NCBI GenBank assembly: GCA_010909165.1
Contig: MU008181.1
Span: 1-64,000, forward strand
From: Anthoceros angustus
Taxonomy: Eukaryota > Streptophyta > Anthocerotopsida > Anthocerotales > Anthocerotaceae
Reading direction: 5' to 3'
Length of the DNA: 64,000 nucleotides
In this document: piece after piece, positions 1 to 10,885 of the stretch
Layout of the letters: every line of letters starts with the position of its first letter
Numbering within the stretch: the first letter of the stretch is position 1
Translations under genes and position numbers: made by a program
The notes under the pieces: generated by a model
What the model was told of the DNA's origin: nothing
The model's database searches: none
What the model saw: the letters and a program-made list of their open reading frames with translations, nothing else

Positions 1-30
1 CCTTATTTATCCTTCAATCCTAAGCGAAGC

Positions 31-520
31 CTACTTGTTCCCTAACTCCCGGTGGCATAGCCCGCGATAATCCCCACACATTCTTCTATCCTTCCATTCT
101 CCATTCTCATCTTTCTTGAGTGGCGGCCGGTAGGCTGCGACATATTGCGAGTTGACTTCTGATCGGCAGTGACCGCTCCTTGCATCGCTTGTCACGATAT
201 CCCACTCCACGGGACTCGGTTTATGTCTGCGGAACACGGGCTCGCCGGTGGTCGTGGTGATTTTGAACTTGATGCGATCATACCTCCCAACTCGGCCAAC
301 TAAGCCGAAGGTCCCTCGATTTCTGAGTAACATGTCTCGGATCCTCTGCCGTTCCACCGGTTGTAAATCTTCACATATTTGCCAATCATCAACCGAGTTC
401 TCATGGTTCCTTTCCTGTGGCGGGATAACGGAGGCTGCCGTGTTGGCGACAAGCTCTTGCTTCTTAGGTGCGGATGAAAGTTCATCATTCCCGTGACAAA
501 TCAGCAGATGCTTCTCGCCA
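31..520 (-). pseudogene. Ty3/gypsy reverse transcriptase, N-terminal part (fragment)
   Basis: The minus frame contains features of the first part of a gypsy RT: a stretch ending in PVFRRHKPSPVEWD, then a KKDENGEW loop and RRMCGDYRGL. The last corresponds to the family motif R-M-C-V-D-Y-R-x-L-N that precedes the palm. The conserved V is replaced by G, and the frame breaks just after. The catalytic YxDD motif would lie left of the window. It is in frame with the C-terminal tail of the upstream methyltransferase, which suggests one fused polyprotein. It is probably inactive because of the upstream frameshifts. Confidence 0.72.
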
Positions 521-544
521 TTCTTTCGACCCATGGCTATTTGT

Positions 545-1600
545 ATGGCCAAACCTGTAGTGACTAACCACTGCATACAAGTCATGTCGAGCTTTGCCCG
601 ACCAACACCGGAATGATTCGACACGTGTAAGTACCACCTGCACCAAATCCCATGGCTCGTTCTCGCTCCGTTATTGTCGGCTCCCCCACTTCATTCCCCT
701 TTGTGTCCAGAACCATGCCTTCTCCCCCTTTCCTGAACGCATATGATTGCGCGGTCTTGACGAGTGTGGGCCACGCTCTCCTTGGCTTTCCCACCACGTT
801 TACTGGATAGTGGGGTAGTTTATCTTCCTTGCGTACTGGTTGTGACCGTCGTTTTGGGTCCAAGATGTCATCCACAGCGTTCTTACGGTACCATTAAGTG
901 ATGCCTTAGGGTTGTCACGCCCACATTGGTCCGAGCTCCGTGCCGATGTGCATATGAGCCGATGCCACGGCATCCACAATAAACTCTTCCCTAGCCAACA
1001 CGAGTTGCTCATATTGTTCGAACACTCTCACGCTATCGAAGGCACCACACATTTTCGGTAGATACGGGGGATGGGTTGGCCTTTGCACATCCCAAGATCC
1101 GGATGACCTCACGGCTAGTTCCATGCCTTTGCGAGCCACGGCCAGCTCGGAAAAAGTTTTACACTCCCATCCGCAATTAACATGTCCACTTTGCGTGTGG
1201 CTTCAATTTGACGTCTTCCTACCAACAAGATATCTGCAGGCAACCTGCTTTGGCATCCTTTGATTGCCTCTCGGCTCATCAACGCGGGGTACTCCATTCG
1301 CAGCCGAATGATCCTGGCCCTGGCCACCGCACGCGCCCTTTCGTCCAGCTCGACACATGTGTATTTCTTTACCCGAATGCCACTCCTCAATACTGCCTCC
1401 AACCCGCTGCTGATCCCGGAACAAAGCTCCATCAGATGGATGCCCCGTCCTTCCGCTTTCCACTGAATCACCTTATTGTTGATCCGCAACTCAGCCGGAT
1501 TCAAAGCCAGCATCTTCGGTAGGCTGTTCTCTGGACACGCGCGGGTTAAAGGGCGCTCCTGAGCCAGTCCTGGTCGGAGGTGTTCTCGTGTCAGCGCCTG
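545..1600 (-). pseudogene. Retroelement-encoded cytosine-C5 DNA methyltransferase (frame-broken)
   Basis: Reading leftwards, the S-adenosylmethionine-binding motif I appears as LMELCSGISSG (1403-1435), followed by a VELDERARAVA helix that resembles the motif II acidic loop. The catalytic motif IV region reads WECKTFS (1149-1169): the nucleophilic Cys is kept, the usual preceding Pro is Glu, and a one-base frame change lies just before it. A VDAVASAHMHIG stretch near 0.95 kb resembles the motif VIII region, and EPTITERERAMGFGAGGT (about 634-680) resembles the target-recognition/C-terminal region. A VGRAKLDMTCMQWLV tail then leads directly into RT. At least three frame changes make it non-coding as assembled. 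It is not a CMT, MET or DRM host gene: there is no BAH, chromo or RFD domain and it sits between protease and RT. Confidence 0.68.
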
Positions 1601-1697
1601 CACCAATTGCCGAGTGTTCCTGACACACAAACAAGCAACCTTTTCGTAATCATCCGAAGTCTCTTCCCTCATCAATTCTTCGGTTTCCTCCCATATT

Positions 1698-2250
1698 TCA
1701 GCCACATGCGCTTCCCGCTCCACGGTGTAACGCTAATGGGCTGCCGGTTTTCCCAGTTCTCCTCATCTTGGCGGAATTACGGCTATGTCTCGAAAAGTCC
1801 CGTCCGCATCGCGGCTTTGTAGAATACTGCCAAGGTGTAATGGGTCTACTCCCATTGCGGTCCATGTGTGGCGTCGGCGCCAGCACATCATAATTCCTTG
1901 CGTTAGATACCAAACAATGCACTTCAATAGCCGGCGCATCCTCGGTGCGGGCTTGAGCTCTATCGAATCGGATCCGTGTGATTCCCATCACTTGCTCCTT
2001 GGTACCGCGGACGTGGTGATCGCACCTCACATGGCCTTAGTTTGTCCCGTCGTAGGAGTGCCTTACGCACAAAAATAACTTTCTTGGATCCGCTGTATCC
2101 ACCAACACACATTAGGGCGAAACCATTCCGCAGTTACTTCTCGACCCGATTGTCCACCATGGCGACTCCTCCTTTTCCTCGAGCCGGTTTCAAGTGTTCT
2201 CCGCATAGGCTAGTGAACCCGGACATTACCTCGGCCTCGATGTGACTCTC
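1698..2250 (-). pseudogene. Retroelement protease-like region (tentative)
   Basis: A minus-strand frame contains GTKEQVMGITRIRFDRAQA and IEVHCLVSNARNYDVL, a pattern found in the aspartic-protease region of gypsy polyproteins (hydrophobic strand, then x-x-Y-D-V-L-L-G). The frame then shifts. The active-site D-[TS]-G was not located with certainty. Its place between gag-like sequence and the methyltransferase supports the call. This is a weak, positional assignment. Confidence 0.42.
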
Positions 2251-2583
2251 ATCCATGCATTGCCTTCTTGAATGGTTGCATTTTACTCCAAGGTCGCGCA
2301 AAGGCGACCATGGGGACATCCATAGCCTTCTCGATGGGAGCTCCACATTAGGCGTCCCACGGGGTGTTCGTGGGCTCGGAATCCTCCAACACGAATGATT
2401 TGGGCATTTTGAGTTGATTTCTTGCCCCAATTCTCTTCCCTTAATGACTTCCCCCATATCGGTATCCCTCCTTTGACCCCCCACGGTCATCAGCATACAT
2501 TTCTTGGTCCGACTCGTATTCTTCCAAGGCAACACGGCGTCCATTGGTGTGCCTACACTCATTTTGTTCAGCAATCGTGTACC

Positions 2584-3600
2584 TCAGCGAGTGCCTTCCG
2601 TGTGTAACCTCTCCGGTTTGTTTTGTTTTATCGGTTCCCGATCTCCACTTCCTTTGGGGTGCGAACTGGGTGAGCTGCCCGGCTCTGCGGCCTCCGTGTG
2701 CCCTGTCTTGGCGCAGGTCCTGCACACCTCCTTTTCCTTGGTCCCACCAATTCGATACTCGCACTCAAAGGCTTTGTGTGAGCCCACACGCCCCGAGCAT
2801 TTTGATTGCTGCCTTGGCGCTGATTGCGCTATTGGCTGGGCGCTCATGTGAATGCCAGCATTTCCTTGTGCACGATGGGAGCTCCTTCCTTGTATTCTTT
2901 GGGGTGCGTGGCATCTTTGGTGTCCTTGGAGATTGTGTTCTTCAATCGCCTTGGTCTGACATCTCCTCTCATGACCCTTTCGCCATTTCATAGCTGCTCC
3001 AACTCATAGTCTGCGCCATGTAGCATGTGGAGAAAGTTGGCAATTACCCTTCTCTGCCTTCACGGGAGGCGGCTATATAGATTTGTGCGGCTTCCCATGG
3101 TCTTTACTCGTGTGTCCTTCACCGGTGTCTTAATCTAGATATCTTGATCGAGGCTCACCGAGCTTAATGGTGAATCTGGACAACTCCACTGGATCTTCTC
3201 GATGGAGGACAGGAACATTTCCATGAACTTGTTGAACATTTCATCCACGAGAATGTGATGGCAGCCGCTTAAATCGTCTTGGACGATGTTCCCTCTTACG
3301 TCTCCCTTCAAAGCCCTTTTGGCTCTGTCGCCGCCAAGGATCGGGCATCTTGCAAAATCTGCTCCTTGGAGTCAGCGGTAACTGCGTAAGAGCCTCTCCG
3401 GCCAGAACGTGCTCATTTTCCTCGGGGCCATCTCGGGGTGAACTCAGGTTGTATTTGAGCACCATCTCATCAATCGCCCATCGAATTTCTCTTGAGTCGT
3501 GGCGACATGCTACGTGTCGACCCGTGGCGTCATTCTTACTCGGTCGGCTCATACTCCATCGACCTCGCCACGCTTTCTTCAAATGCTATAGTGCGGATTG
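2584..3600 (-). pseudogene. Retroelement gag with zinc-knuckle-like motifs (frame-broken)
   Basis: The minus-strand frame at 2584-2991 has two cysteine clusters: CSGRVGSHKAFEC and CRTCAKTGHTE. The second keeps C-x2-C-x3-G-H of a retroviral-type CCHC knuckle but lacks the last Cys. The first keeps the H-x4-C half. Lys/Arg-rich sequence surrounds them, as in nucleocapsid regions. Further right (3241-3582), another minus frame contains IRWAIDEMVLKYNLSSPRDG, which may belong to the capsid part. Frames do not join, so the gene is dead or badly assembled. Confidence 0.5.
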
Positions 3601-4859
3601 GGCTACGGTTCCACTCAAAGCGACGCCGCCTGCGCGCAAAGGGTGTTGAATGGTGGGGCTGCGAGCCGACAAAGTACTCTCGTTCGTCCGGCTGGCGTAA
3701 GAGCACCATTACGTGTCAATCCGCCCCTGCGTGACACTATATGCGGCATTGCGTCAAAGTTAGTATGATCCGCCGCTAGTCGGTCCTAGCCAAGCCAACT
3801 TGTCAATCACCTCCTCCCGGCCACGGTGGCGGGCTCTATCTCGCCAAGGCGGCTAACTTCGGCAATGGAGCGGCCATAAAGCGACAAGCAAAAATCCACG
3901 ATGTTCTCTTCCACGGTCCACCATCTACTTACTGGTTGGCATCCGTGGGCCCCTTTAGCTCGTCGGTCGTGCACAGGCGGTCCAGCGCGGGCCTTTCTCG
4001 TTGGCGGTTGCAATGTCAAGCTCCGAGAGAGGATTCTTGATGTGCAAAAACTCGTTGGCGTCCTTCGGGCACATTATCAAGCGTACAAGCGGCACAAGCT
4101 TATTTGGCGCTCTTGCAAGCACTCCATGACACCCTTCTCATTCGAGCCTCACACCACGCCTACACGGTATGGGTCTGTGCGCGAACAAACATGACAATCA
4201 CTTGTTCTCACGGATTGCGCCCTTGACCTCCTTGCTCGGCGCGTGGCCATTAATCATGGTGACTTGCTTGAGAGGCCGTGCGTCGTAATCCGTCGGGGAT
4301 CGTGATCTTCTTGGTGATTACGGCTCGGCCCTTCATCTTGACTGTCACGCTCCGTTCATAAGCGGAGATGGTTATGTGTTCTCATCCATGCCCATGCATA
4401 TGAGCATATGTCATCAATGCTATGAACATACGCCATAACCCAGTACCGTCGCATCCACAATCATCACATACATCAGCATCCATATTGCCAGCAAGGACGC
4501 TGCGAGAGGCGGCCCAAGAAAGGCGGAGGAAGCCGCGGGCGGAAGGGCCAGGACTTGGCCGAGCTTGACCCGGAGGCGAGAACCAAGCACAGGAGGCTCG
4601 GTGAAGGGCACGGAGGCGGGCCTCGGCCAAGGCAGACAGAGGGATCACTACGGCGAGGCAAGCCCGGTGGAGAGGCGGCGGGGTAGCCAGCCAACTGAAG
4701 GCGGAGGCGAGGCGCGGCCGAACAAGCATGCGATGATGTCCGTGAGGAGAGAGGAGGCTAGCACCGGGAGCTAGGGGACCTCCAGGAAATGCAGTACCAA
4801 GACAGGAGGAGCAGGCGCGAGGGAAGCTGAAAGGCGGGAAGGAGACCACAGACTCTTGC

Positions 4860-5420
4860 TTCATGTGAAGCCAGGCAATTCTCAAGGGAGGTGGGGATCC
4901 TGAGCAGGAGATAGGCGGCTCCGAGCTGTTGGAGGCGGAGGCAAGTCATCGGCGAAATCAAGAACAAGACATCGCCCGAGTTGGAGAAGGACTTGGAGAG
5001 GAAGCCGGGGAGGCCGGGCGGAGCTGCGGAGCACAGAAGGATGGTGGCCCTCAGGAGCAAGGATGGGCGGAGGAGAGAGCTCACGAGGAAGAGCAAAGTT
5101 CTTTGGTCGGTTGCGGAAGGCACAAGGAGAAAGTCGGTCCATGGCCCGGCCAAGTTAAGCCCGTCTGCTGCGGCGGAGGAGGAGCAAGCGAGCAGCGGAG
5201 GATTCAGGAAGTGGCGGAGGCGGCCTTGGCAGCCTCAAGGGACTCAGCTAGACTTTGGGCCCAGGTGACCTTGCGGCCGGAAACCGCCCGGCAGCAAACC
5301 GCCCCTCGAGGGTCGACTTCGACTTTGCATATTATCATGCGGAGCTCCTCAGAGTAGTTAGTGGCGCCCCTGAGAGCAAATTGAAGGGCGCCGGAAGATT
5401 CGGAAGGAGGAGGCGAGGGC
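4860..5420 (+). repeat. Diverged direct repeat, copy 1 (partner 7670-8200)
   Basis: This segment aligns by eye with 7670-8200. Shared landmarks in the same order are an ACATCGCC word, a GAGGC-CCTTG-GCCTCAAG word, a GGAAACCGCCCG-like word and a TCATGCGGAGCTCCTCA word near the end. Divergence is substantial, with substitutions as well as indels, so this duplication is much older than the tandem copies at 32-58 kb. Confidence 0.6.
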
Positions 5421-7669
5421 ACGGATAGTCATACAGGAACCACAGGCGTTGTTCGAAACAGCGGAAGGAGAACACCGGATGAGAGGATGCAGCGGACACC
5501 ACGACAGAGTTAAGTCATGCCGCACCTGAGGAAAAGGAGGGGTCCCAGGAGGAGAGGAGTCCTTCCAGCCTCTCCAGTCCCACATCGTCAGGATCACTCC
5601 ATGGCTTGGTGGGCGCAAGTCCTCGCGCTACGGACTTGATCTGGCGCGGAGGAGGCGGAGGGCTGGTGGGCACTGGACATTTTCCGGTATGGACCAGCGT
5701 CACCTTGAATCCAAGATGCATGGGAAGATGTGTAACAGGAGGGTCCCAGTCAGAACTCTGGGAGGACCCGGAGGTGGACCATGGAGGTCTGAGGCGATCT
5801 GCCGCCCGGGTGGAGAAAGTGGGAGGAGTAGTGGCGGGCCCCAGAGGTGAAGGGAAGGTGGGCGGTGACCCTCTTGCGACCCGAGGCATGATCCTCCAAC
5901 GGGTGGGCGATGCCGGACCTCACGGATGGAGAATGCGATTAGTGGCGAAGATTAGCGTCCTTTGGAATAAAGCTCACCAGGTGGACCACCTTGGGGATAA
6001 TCTGTTAGTGTTCCTCCGACTCTGAAGGAGAGGAAGCGCTTGGCCGTTAGGCGAGGATAATCTTGGCCCCGGATGGCAGGGAGGCAGAAAGGCCGAGGCG
6101 AAGCCACCCCTCCGAGGCGTGCTCGCGTTCCTCATTCATGTGTGGGGGCACATGAATCTCTGAAGGAGGGGAGAGGCGGGCACTACTGAGAAGGGCTGGC
6201 ACGCCCTACCGGGCGGAGAGAGAAGAAGGGCCTTGAGGAGGCCTAAAGGCCCGTCAGGTCAGAAGGTCGGTCCAGGAGGAGGGCCGGCAGGAGGGATTCA
6301 GACTCCTCGTGCAGGGCGGACCCCCTCGCCACCCGAGGGAAGTGTGGGAAGACATTCCAGCTTCTCTCCTGGTACAGTGCCCCCACCGAACTGGCCGTAG
6401 CGAGGAAGGGCGCCGCCACGGGACAAGCGGTGATTGCCTTCAACTCGGTGAGCCCAACCGACAACCCAACCGCAGTTGCGGTTCTTGAGCCCGTCGGACT
6501 CGAGGGAGCCGAAGAAAGCGAAGGTGGCGCCACCTGTGGCCCGAGGACCCGCGCCCGTGCCCATGCCTCTGCCAAGCGGTGGAAGGAAGGCGGAGGAGGC
6601 GTGCAATCGGCACGTCGGAAAGGGACGGCGGGAGGCCTTGAGGCGGAGGGCAGCGGCAGCAGCCCTGCAGGCGGCCCGTCATCCTAGCAACCCGGGAGGC
6701 GGAGGAGCCAGGCTCCACGGACCCCTTCACCACCTCCAGGAGGCCCAGGCCGGGAGAAGAGGCGGAGGGAAGGAGCTCATGACCAGGAGGGCCAAAGTAG
6801 GAGGCTCAGGACGAAGCACTGGGACGAGGTCTTGATTGGGTTCGGAGGCCGGTCCGGACTCCCTCCGGATTGCAATATGGGCGGTCCAGACGGATAGGGA
6901 GTCCGCTCCACAATGGACTTCACTGAGTATCTCCCGGTGGTGGCGTGGAAGAAACGAGGCGGGTTTTGGCTAATCATGGTCATAGACGGTATACTTTAGG
7001 TGATCTCTCTTGAGGCGGAAGACCCAGAAGTGAAAGCCACCCGAGAGGCGAAGAATGGTGGAACTCGAGAGGCGAAATAAGCCCAGCGGGTCGAGAAGGC
7101 GGAGTCAGCAGCAGAGTGGAGGTAAAACGCCAGGGCGGCGAGAGGCACAGGGTCCCGCCGGTGGGACAGGGGACGGGCGGGATCACATTTGGCGGTGGCA
7201 GTGAAGCGGCGAGCCTTGAGGAGGCCCAAACAGGCGAGACCTGCGCAAGCGGAGGGAGGTAGCGGAAGAGTCGGAGGAGGCCGAAGGCAGCGGAGAAGGC
7301 GAGACCTCGTCGGGGCAGCTCGGCAGGCGGCCACCAAGCACAGGAACTCTCACGAGGTGAAAAGGCGCGGAGAGGCGGAAGCGCCGCCACCAAGACCGGC
7401 CGAGACCCACTACAGGAGGAGGGCGAGGGAACCCGGTGGAGAAGCAGGCGAACACGTACGCCAATCTCAAGTAGAGCGGAACAGCTGCGGCCGAAGCGAG
7501 CACGGGCCGTGGGCGGGCGAGAAAAGGAGGCCTTGACAGCAGATGGAGATCTCCGGACCCGGTATTACCAGGAAAGCTTGGAGGAAGCGGCGGCAGCGAA
7601 ATGGAAGGAACGCAAAAAAACGCCTTGGAGCTCTGACTCAAGACCACGGCGGTTAATGACGGCATGGAG

Positions 7670-8200
7670 CCTCAGGAGTGATTGCAAACCACGGGCGAAG
7701 AATAGAAGCTCAAGCTGTTTGAGACGGAGGAGAGTTGGCGGCGATCAAGGAGTTGGACATCGCCGGTGAAGAAGGAGGCTGGGAGAAGCCGGGGCCGGTG
7801 AGATACCGGACCGCTGGAGAGGAGATGGCGGACCTCGGGGCAGGATGAGCGGAGGGGCGAGGGCTGCAGGAGAAGGCGGCGCGTCCAGGTGCAGGCGGAG
7901 GAAGCGGCTCCATGGCCCGACAAGGCGGTCGAGCTACAGCGACGGAGGGAGGAGCACGTCGGCGGCAAAGGCTGAGGGAGGTGTCGGAGGCAACCTTGCG
8001 GCCTCAAGAAGTCTGCCCGGCCGGTTAGCAAGCTGGCGGGCGAGCGGTTACGGGCGGACAACCGCCCGACTACGGAGCACCTGCGGAGGAGAATCTTGGT
8101 GCTCCGGGCCCATGTGGAAGAGGCAATTCAACAAGTCGATTCAGACTTTGCCTACTACCATGCGGAGCTCCTCAAGGCTCTAGAAGTCCTGCGCCACTCT
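7670..8200 (+). repeat. Diverged direct repeat, copy 2 (partner 4860-5420)
   Basis: Partner of the 4860-5420 segment, about 2.8 kb away. It includes the start of the 8096-8341 reading frame. The corresponding frame in copy 1 is broken. Confidence 0.6.
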
Positions 8201-8341
8201 TGGCAGATGGACGGACCCCCAGACGGGTCAGAAGGAGGAGCGAGGGAGGAAGGCCCCGGAGACAGTACGGCAACCGGGACCCTAGGAGCGCTATTCGGCG
8301 GCGCACAGGCGGAGAGAGCTGGAGGAGGCGAGCGAAGTTGA
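8096..8341 (+). pseudogene. Short charged, helix-prone reading frame (gag-like remnant?)
   Basis: The 81-residue plus frame opens with a heptad-like segment (VEEAIQQVDSDFAYYHAELL, then more Leu/Ala/Lys) and ends in Gly/Glu-rich low complexity. Such coiled-coil fragments occur in gag-like ORFs of plant gypsy elements, but there is no diagnostic motif. Part of it is conserved in the older repeat copy near 5.3 kb, which is mild evidence that it was once coding. Confidence 0.3.
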
Positions 8342-8463
8342 CTGCGCTGAGGTAACCGCCGCACCCACGGTAGGAAGGAGGAGGGCCACAGGAGGCCATA
8401 GAAGGAATGGGTCGAGAACCACTGGACCAAGAAGGCGGTGGGTGAGATGAACCTTTGGGTAGT

Positions 8464-8690
8464 CACCGGCGAGGCGAGTCCGGACCACGAGGCCGGACTC
8501 GGGCCGGACCACGAGGTCCGGGAAGAAGGCCAGGACCTGGTCCGGACTCCGGAGACAGGACACGAGGTCCGGACTCGGGAGACGGACCACAGGTCGGACT
8601 CGGAGGAGAAGCCGGACCACGAGTCAGGACTCGGGAAAATCCGGACCCCGGTCAGGACTCAGTCAGACTAGACCTTGGGGTCAGACTCGG
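8464..8690 (+). repeat. Imperfect GGACTCGG / GGACCACGAGG short tandem repeats
   Basis: About 225 bp are built from alternating variants of CCGGACTCGGG and CGGACCACGAGGTC, with irregular spacing of roughly 20-30 bp. In one plus frame this reads as a Gly-Pro-Arg-rich collagen-like string, a by-product of the repeat and not evidence for a protein. Confidence 0.7.
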
Positions 8691-9044
8691 GAGGCGGAGG
8701 TCACCAATCACTTGCTCGAGCAGGCTATCTCTCGAGGCTGGCGAGCAAGGGCCCCCAGTGAGCGAGGCAGAGAGGGGAGGAGGAGGACTTGGTGGTGGCC
8801 CAGCCGTGGTCGGGGCCGCGCGGTGGCTCGGCAGCAGTCTCGGGAAGGAAGGGGCCCGCCTGGATCATCCGATTAGGTGCGCCCGCCCATGATTGTCGAG
8901 AGCTAATAGGGCTTCGCCCGGTATGGCGGAACGAGTGTATCCCACCGTGGCCAGGCGTAGATGGGGCGGAAAGGGGAAATAGTAGGCGGCGATTAGGGCA
9001 CGGCTGACCGCCATGTTTCGAGAATAGGAATGTAATAAAGAGCC

Positions 9045-9660
9045 GAGGCCTTGGGCGTAGTATAAGAGGCGAGTGCTCTAGTAAAGTATCTTTCTCTTGG
9101 TGTGGATACTGGCGTTTCTTCTAGACCCTCGTCGTCTTCTTCATGCGTGAGTCTGAGTCCGAGCGAGCACAGCACGGCTCCGGAGGCGATCCGGTCTAGT
9201 GAGCGGACCCTAACGTGTGGTGGTGTGTACGAGGCGGGCCAGATCGAAGATCCTTTTCGTCCAGGCGGCGGACCGGCGTTAGGCGGACGTGCGTGTGGCG
9301 GAGGAACTCGGGAAGGCGTGTAAACCCGGACGGAGAGGCGGCGAGAGCGACAGTCCGGAACCCGCACCGCTTTCCAAGAGCGATGAGCGTAGTAAGAATG
9401 GTGAGAGAAGCGGACTAGAGCAGGCGGTGGCGGTTGGAATGACCAATCACGGATCACGAACAAGTCCTTAAACGTTTGGCCACACCGGGCCTGTTCGATG
9501 ACGATACGAGTAGTTAGTCGTAAAATGGTGAACGCGTGTGTTTGAGTCTGCAAGCGGTCACGGCGTGGAGGTGAGAAGCGATTGACGCAGCGTGACGAAC
9601 TATCATTCTCTAGAAGCGGACTCCTTACTCAACAACGCGGGATTATGCGCGGCGCCCGGT
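9045..9660 (+). promoter_or_regulatory. LTR-like promoter segment with TATA box
   Basis: TATAAGAG at 9061-9068 is followed by CTAGTAAAGTATCTTT, closely resembling the arrangement in the LTR-like segment at 19,004-19,060 (TATAAAA, then AGTAAAGCACTATCTTT). This suggests the R/U5 part of an LTR in plus orientation. No primer-binding site was found after it and no second LTR was identified, so the boundaries are approximate. Confidence 0.42.
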
Positions 9661-9806
9661 GGCCGTCGGTAATCGCGCCACAATAACATAACTTTTGCGC
9701 AAGTTTCCTTTTCATGTTTTTCAATTAAGTCTTTTCTTGATTGCTGAAAGTATGTAATTATACATTTAATACGTTTAATTGATCTATATAGTCCTATAAA
9801 TCATTA

Positions 9807-9818
9807 TGGTATCAGAGC
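9807..9818 (+). other. Primer-binding site, initiator tRNA-Met type
   Basis: TGGTATCAGAGC is complementary to the 3' end of plant initiator tRNA-Met and is the standard minus-strand primer site of plant copia elements. It lies a few bases after a CA that could end the 5' LTR (9802-9803). It fixes the orientation of copia-1 as plus. Confidence 0.9.
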
Positions 9819-10141
9819 ATACTATATGGATTGCATCCATAAGGATGCACATAAAATTGTGCATTAGAAGATGTGCACAATGACATATTATTTGTTGTTT
9901 CTTGATTAGAAAATGCTTCTGAAATTAAAAAACAAATAGAAATCAAGAAAATGAATATTCTGCTGTTTTCTTAAAAAAATCTATATTAGATCTGCTGATT
10001 CAGGAAGAGATCCTAGTGCACTCCACTTGGATGGCTGTTTCTAAGCAATTCCAATGGGAATACACTAGGACAACTGCCTGATCGGAAGATAACATATAGA
10101 ATTACAAGAGAAATTAAGAATGCAAGTGTTTTGCATTCTAA

Positions 10142-10624
10142 AAGCAAAAATTCAAGCCAAATGAAATTGCTGAATTGGAAGGCCAGCAGCGGCAGCTTCG
10201 CCCTGCTAAGCTAATTCCTAACAGACACAATAGGCTAAGAGATCCTAATAGGCTCACGCTTGCTGATAACCTGCATGGCAGAGTATATCAATGGAGCATT
10301 AGGAATCAGAATTTACCTATGCAAGTTGCTGATTTGAAGGATGCATTCAATACAATCATTGAATGCTTGTACCCAGAGGAGCGTGGATTGACATTCACTC
10401 AACCCCCAAGGAATCCACAAAACCTACCTGAAGTTCGAGTAACACGTGCCGTTGACGGGAACGGACAACCTCGAGGCTTCCTCACAACCCACGTTGCTGC
10501 ACCAACATGCGTAAACGCAATTGTTGAGCGACTGGAAGCACAAAACAAAAGAGTAGACATGAGATTCAACTACATTATACACTGTACTGCTGGCATAAAC
10601 GTTGATATACAAGACATGAAGTAG
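10142..10624 (+). CDS. Unrecognised ORF between primer-binding site and gag of copia-1
   Basis: An open frame of about 160 codons runs from just after a stop (10,139) to TAG at 10,622. There is no ATG at its start; the first possible start is TTG at 10,175, so it may be an exon, a fusion or a decayed ORF. The product is hydrophilic and Asn/Gln/Arg-rich, with mixed charged and hydrophobic sequence that does not look like a random frame (AFNTIIECLYPEERG and VTRAVDGNGQPRGFLTTHV are examples). After the stop the same frame stays readable to about 10.83 kb. No family is recognised. Ordinary copia elements have only an untranslated leader here. It could be a second gag-like protein or a captured host sequence. 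Confidence 0.45.
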   Translation, partial: KQKFKPNEIAELEGQQRQLRPAKLIPNRHNRLRDPNRLTLADNLHGRVYQWSIRNQNLPMQVADLKDAFNTIIECLYPEERGLTFTQPPRNPQNLPEVRVTRAVDGNGQPRGFLTTHVAAPTCVNAIVERLEAQNKRVDMRFNYIIHCTAGINVDIQDMK

Positions 10625-10885
10625 CAAATAGCACTTTTGGATTTCAAACTTCTTACCTTGATTAAACCGGAGTTGCTGCAAAATCCAATCTTCAAAGGGA
10701 TTTCACGCAAGCACGTTCGGAAGATTTCTGGTAATCGGAAGTTTGACGAACCCAATTCGTGCCCATCTTGGTCAACTTATGCTTTCAACAGATGGGAAAT
10801 GAGACAAACCAGAATTCAGGAGCAATAGGCTGCTGGAATTCACGGAGTGGAACTTGGAAACCCATAAATCCTCTAAACGTGTTGT

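Larger units (their letters stand above)
1..4360 (-). mobile_element. Degenerate Ty3/gypsy-like retroelement carrying a cytosine methyltransferase domain
   Basis: Reading leftwards on the minus strand, the reading frames hold gag-like sequence (about 3.6-2.6 kb), a protease-like region (about 2.2-1.7 kb), a cytosine-C5 methyltransferase (about 1.6-0.55 kb) and the start of a gypsy-type reverse transcriptase (about 0.5 kb to the window edge). The order gag, PR, MTase, RT is what is seen. Frames change often, so no intact polyprotein remains. The left side is cut by the window, so integrase and the 3' LTR would lie outside. No 5' LTR was recognised to the right of 4.4 kb. Retroelements that have captured a cytosine methyltransferase are known from charophyte and dinoflagellate genomes; calling this the same class is inference. 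Confidence 0.7.
4380..9680 (+). mobile_element. Purine-rich repetitive block, probably retroelement-derived
   Basis: The plus strand is strongly G/A rich, with endless variants of GGAGGCGGA and related words, unlike both flanks. No reading frame matches a known enzyme. Long frames exist on both strands but look like composition shadows. Two diverged direct repeats (about 4860-5420 and 7670-8200) show internal duplication. The right end has a TATA-containing LTR-like segment in plus orientation. At about 9,683 the composition switches abruptly to AT-rich, marking the insertion edge of the copia element. The best guess is the non-pol part of a gypsy-type element in plus orientation. Confidence 0.45.

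Noticed and set aside
545-1600. A host DNA methyltransferase gene (CMT, MET or DRM)
   Set aside because: Flanked in frame by gag/protease-like and RT sequence, no BAH/chromo/RFD domains and no introns. A retroelement-encoded enzyme explains it better.
8455-8892. Collagen-like Gly-Pro-Arg protein
   Set aside because: The pattern is produced by the underlying GGACTCGG/GGACCACGAGG DNA repeats; no start context or conservation.
10142-10624. An integrated viral capsid gene
   Set aside because: The unknown ORF gave a vague impression of a structural protein, but no motif supports any virus family. Kept as unrecognised.
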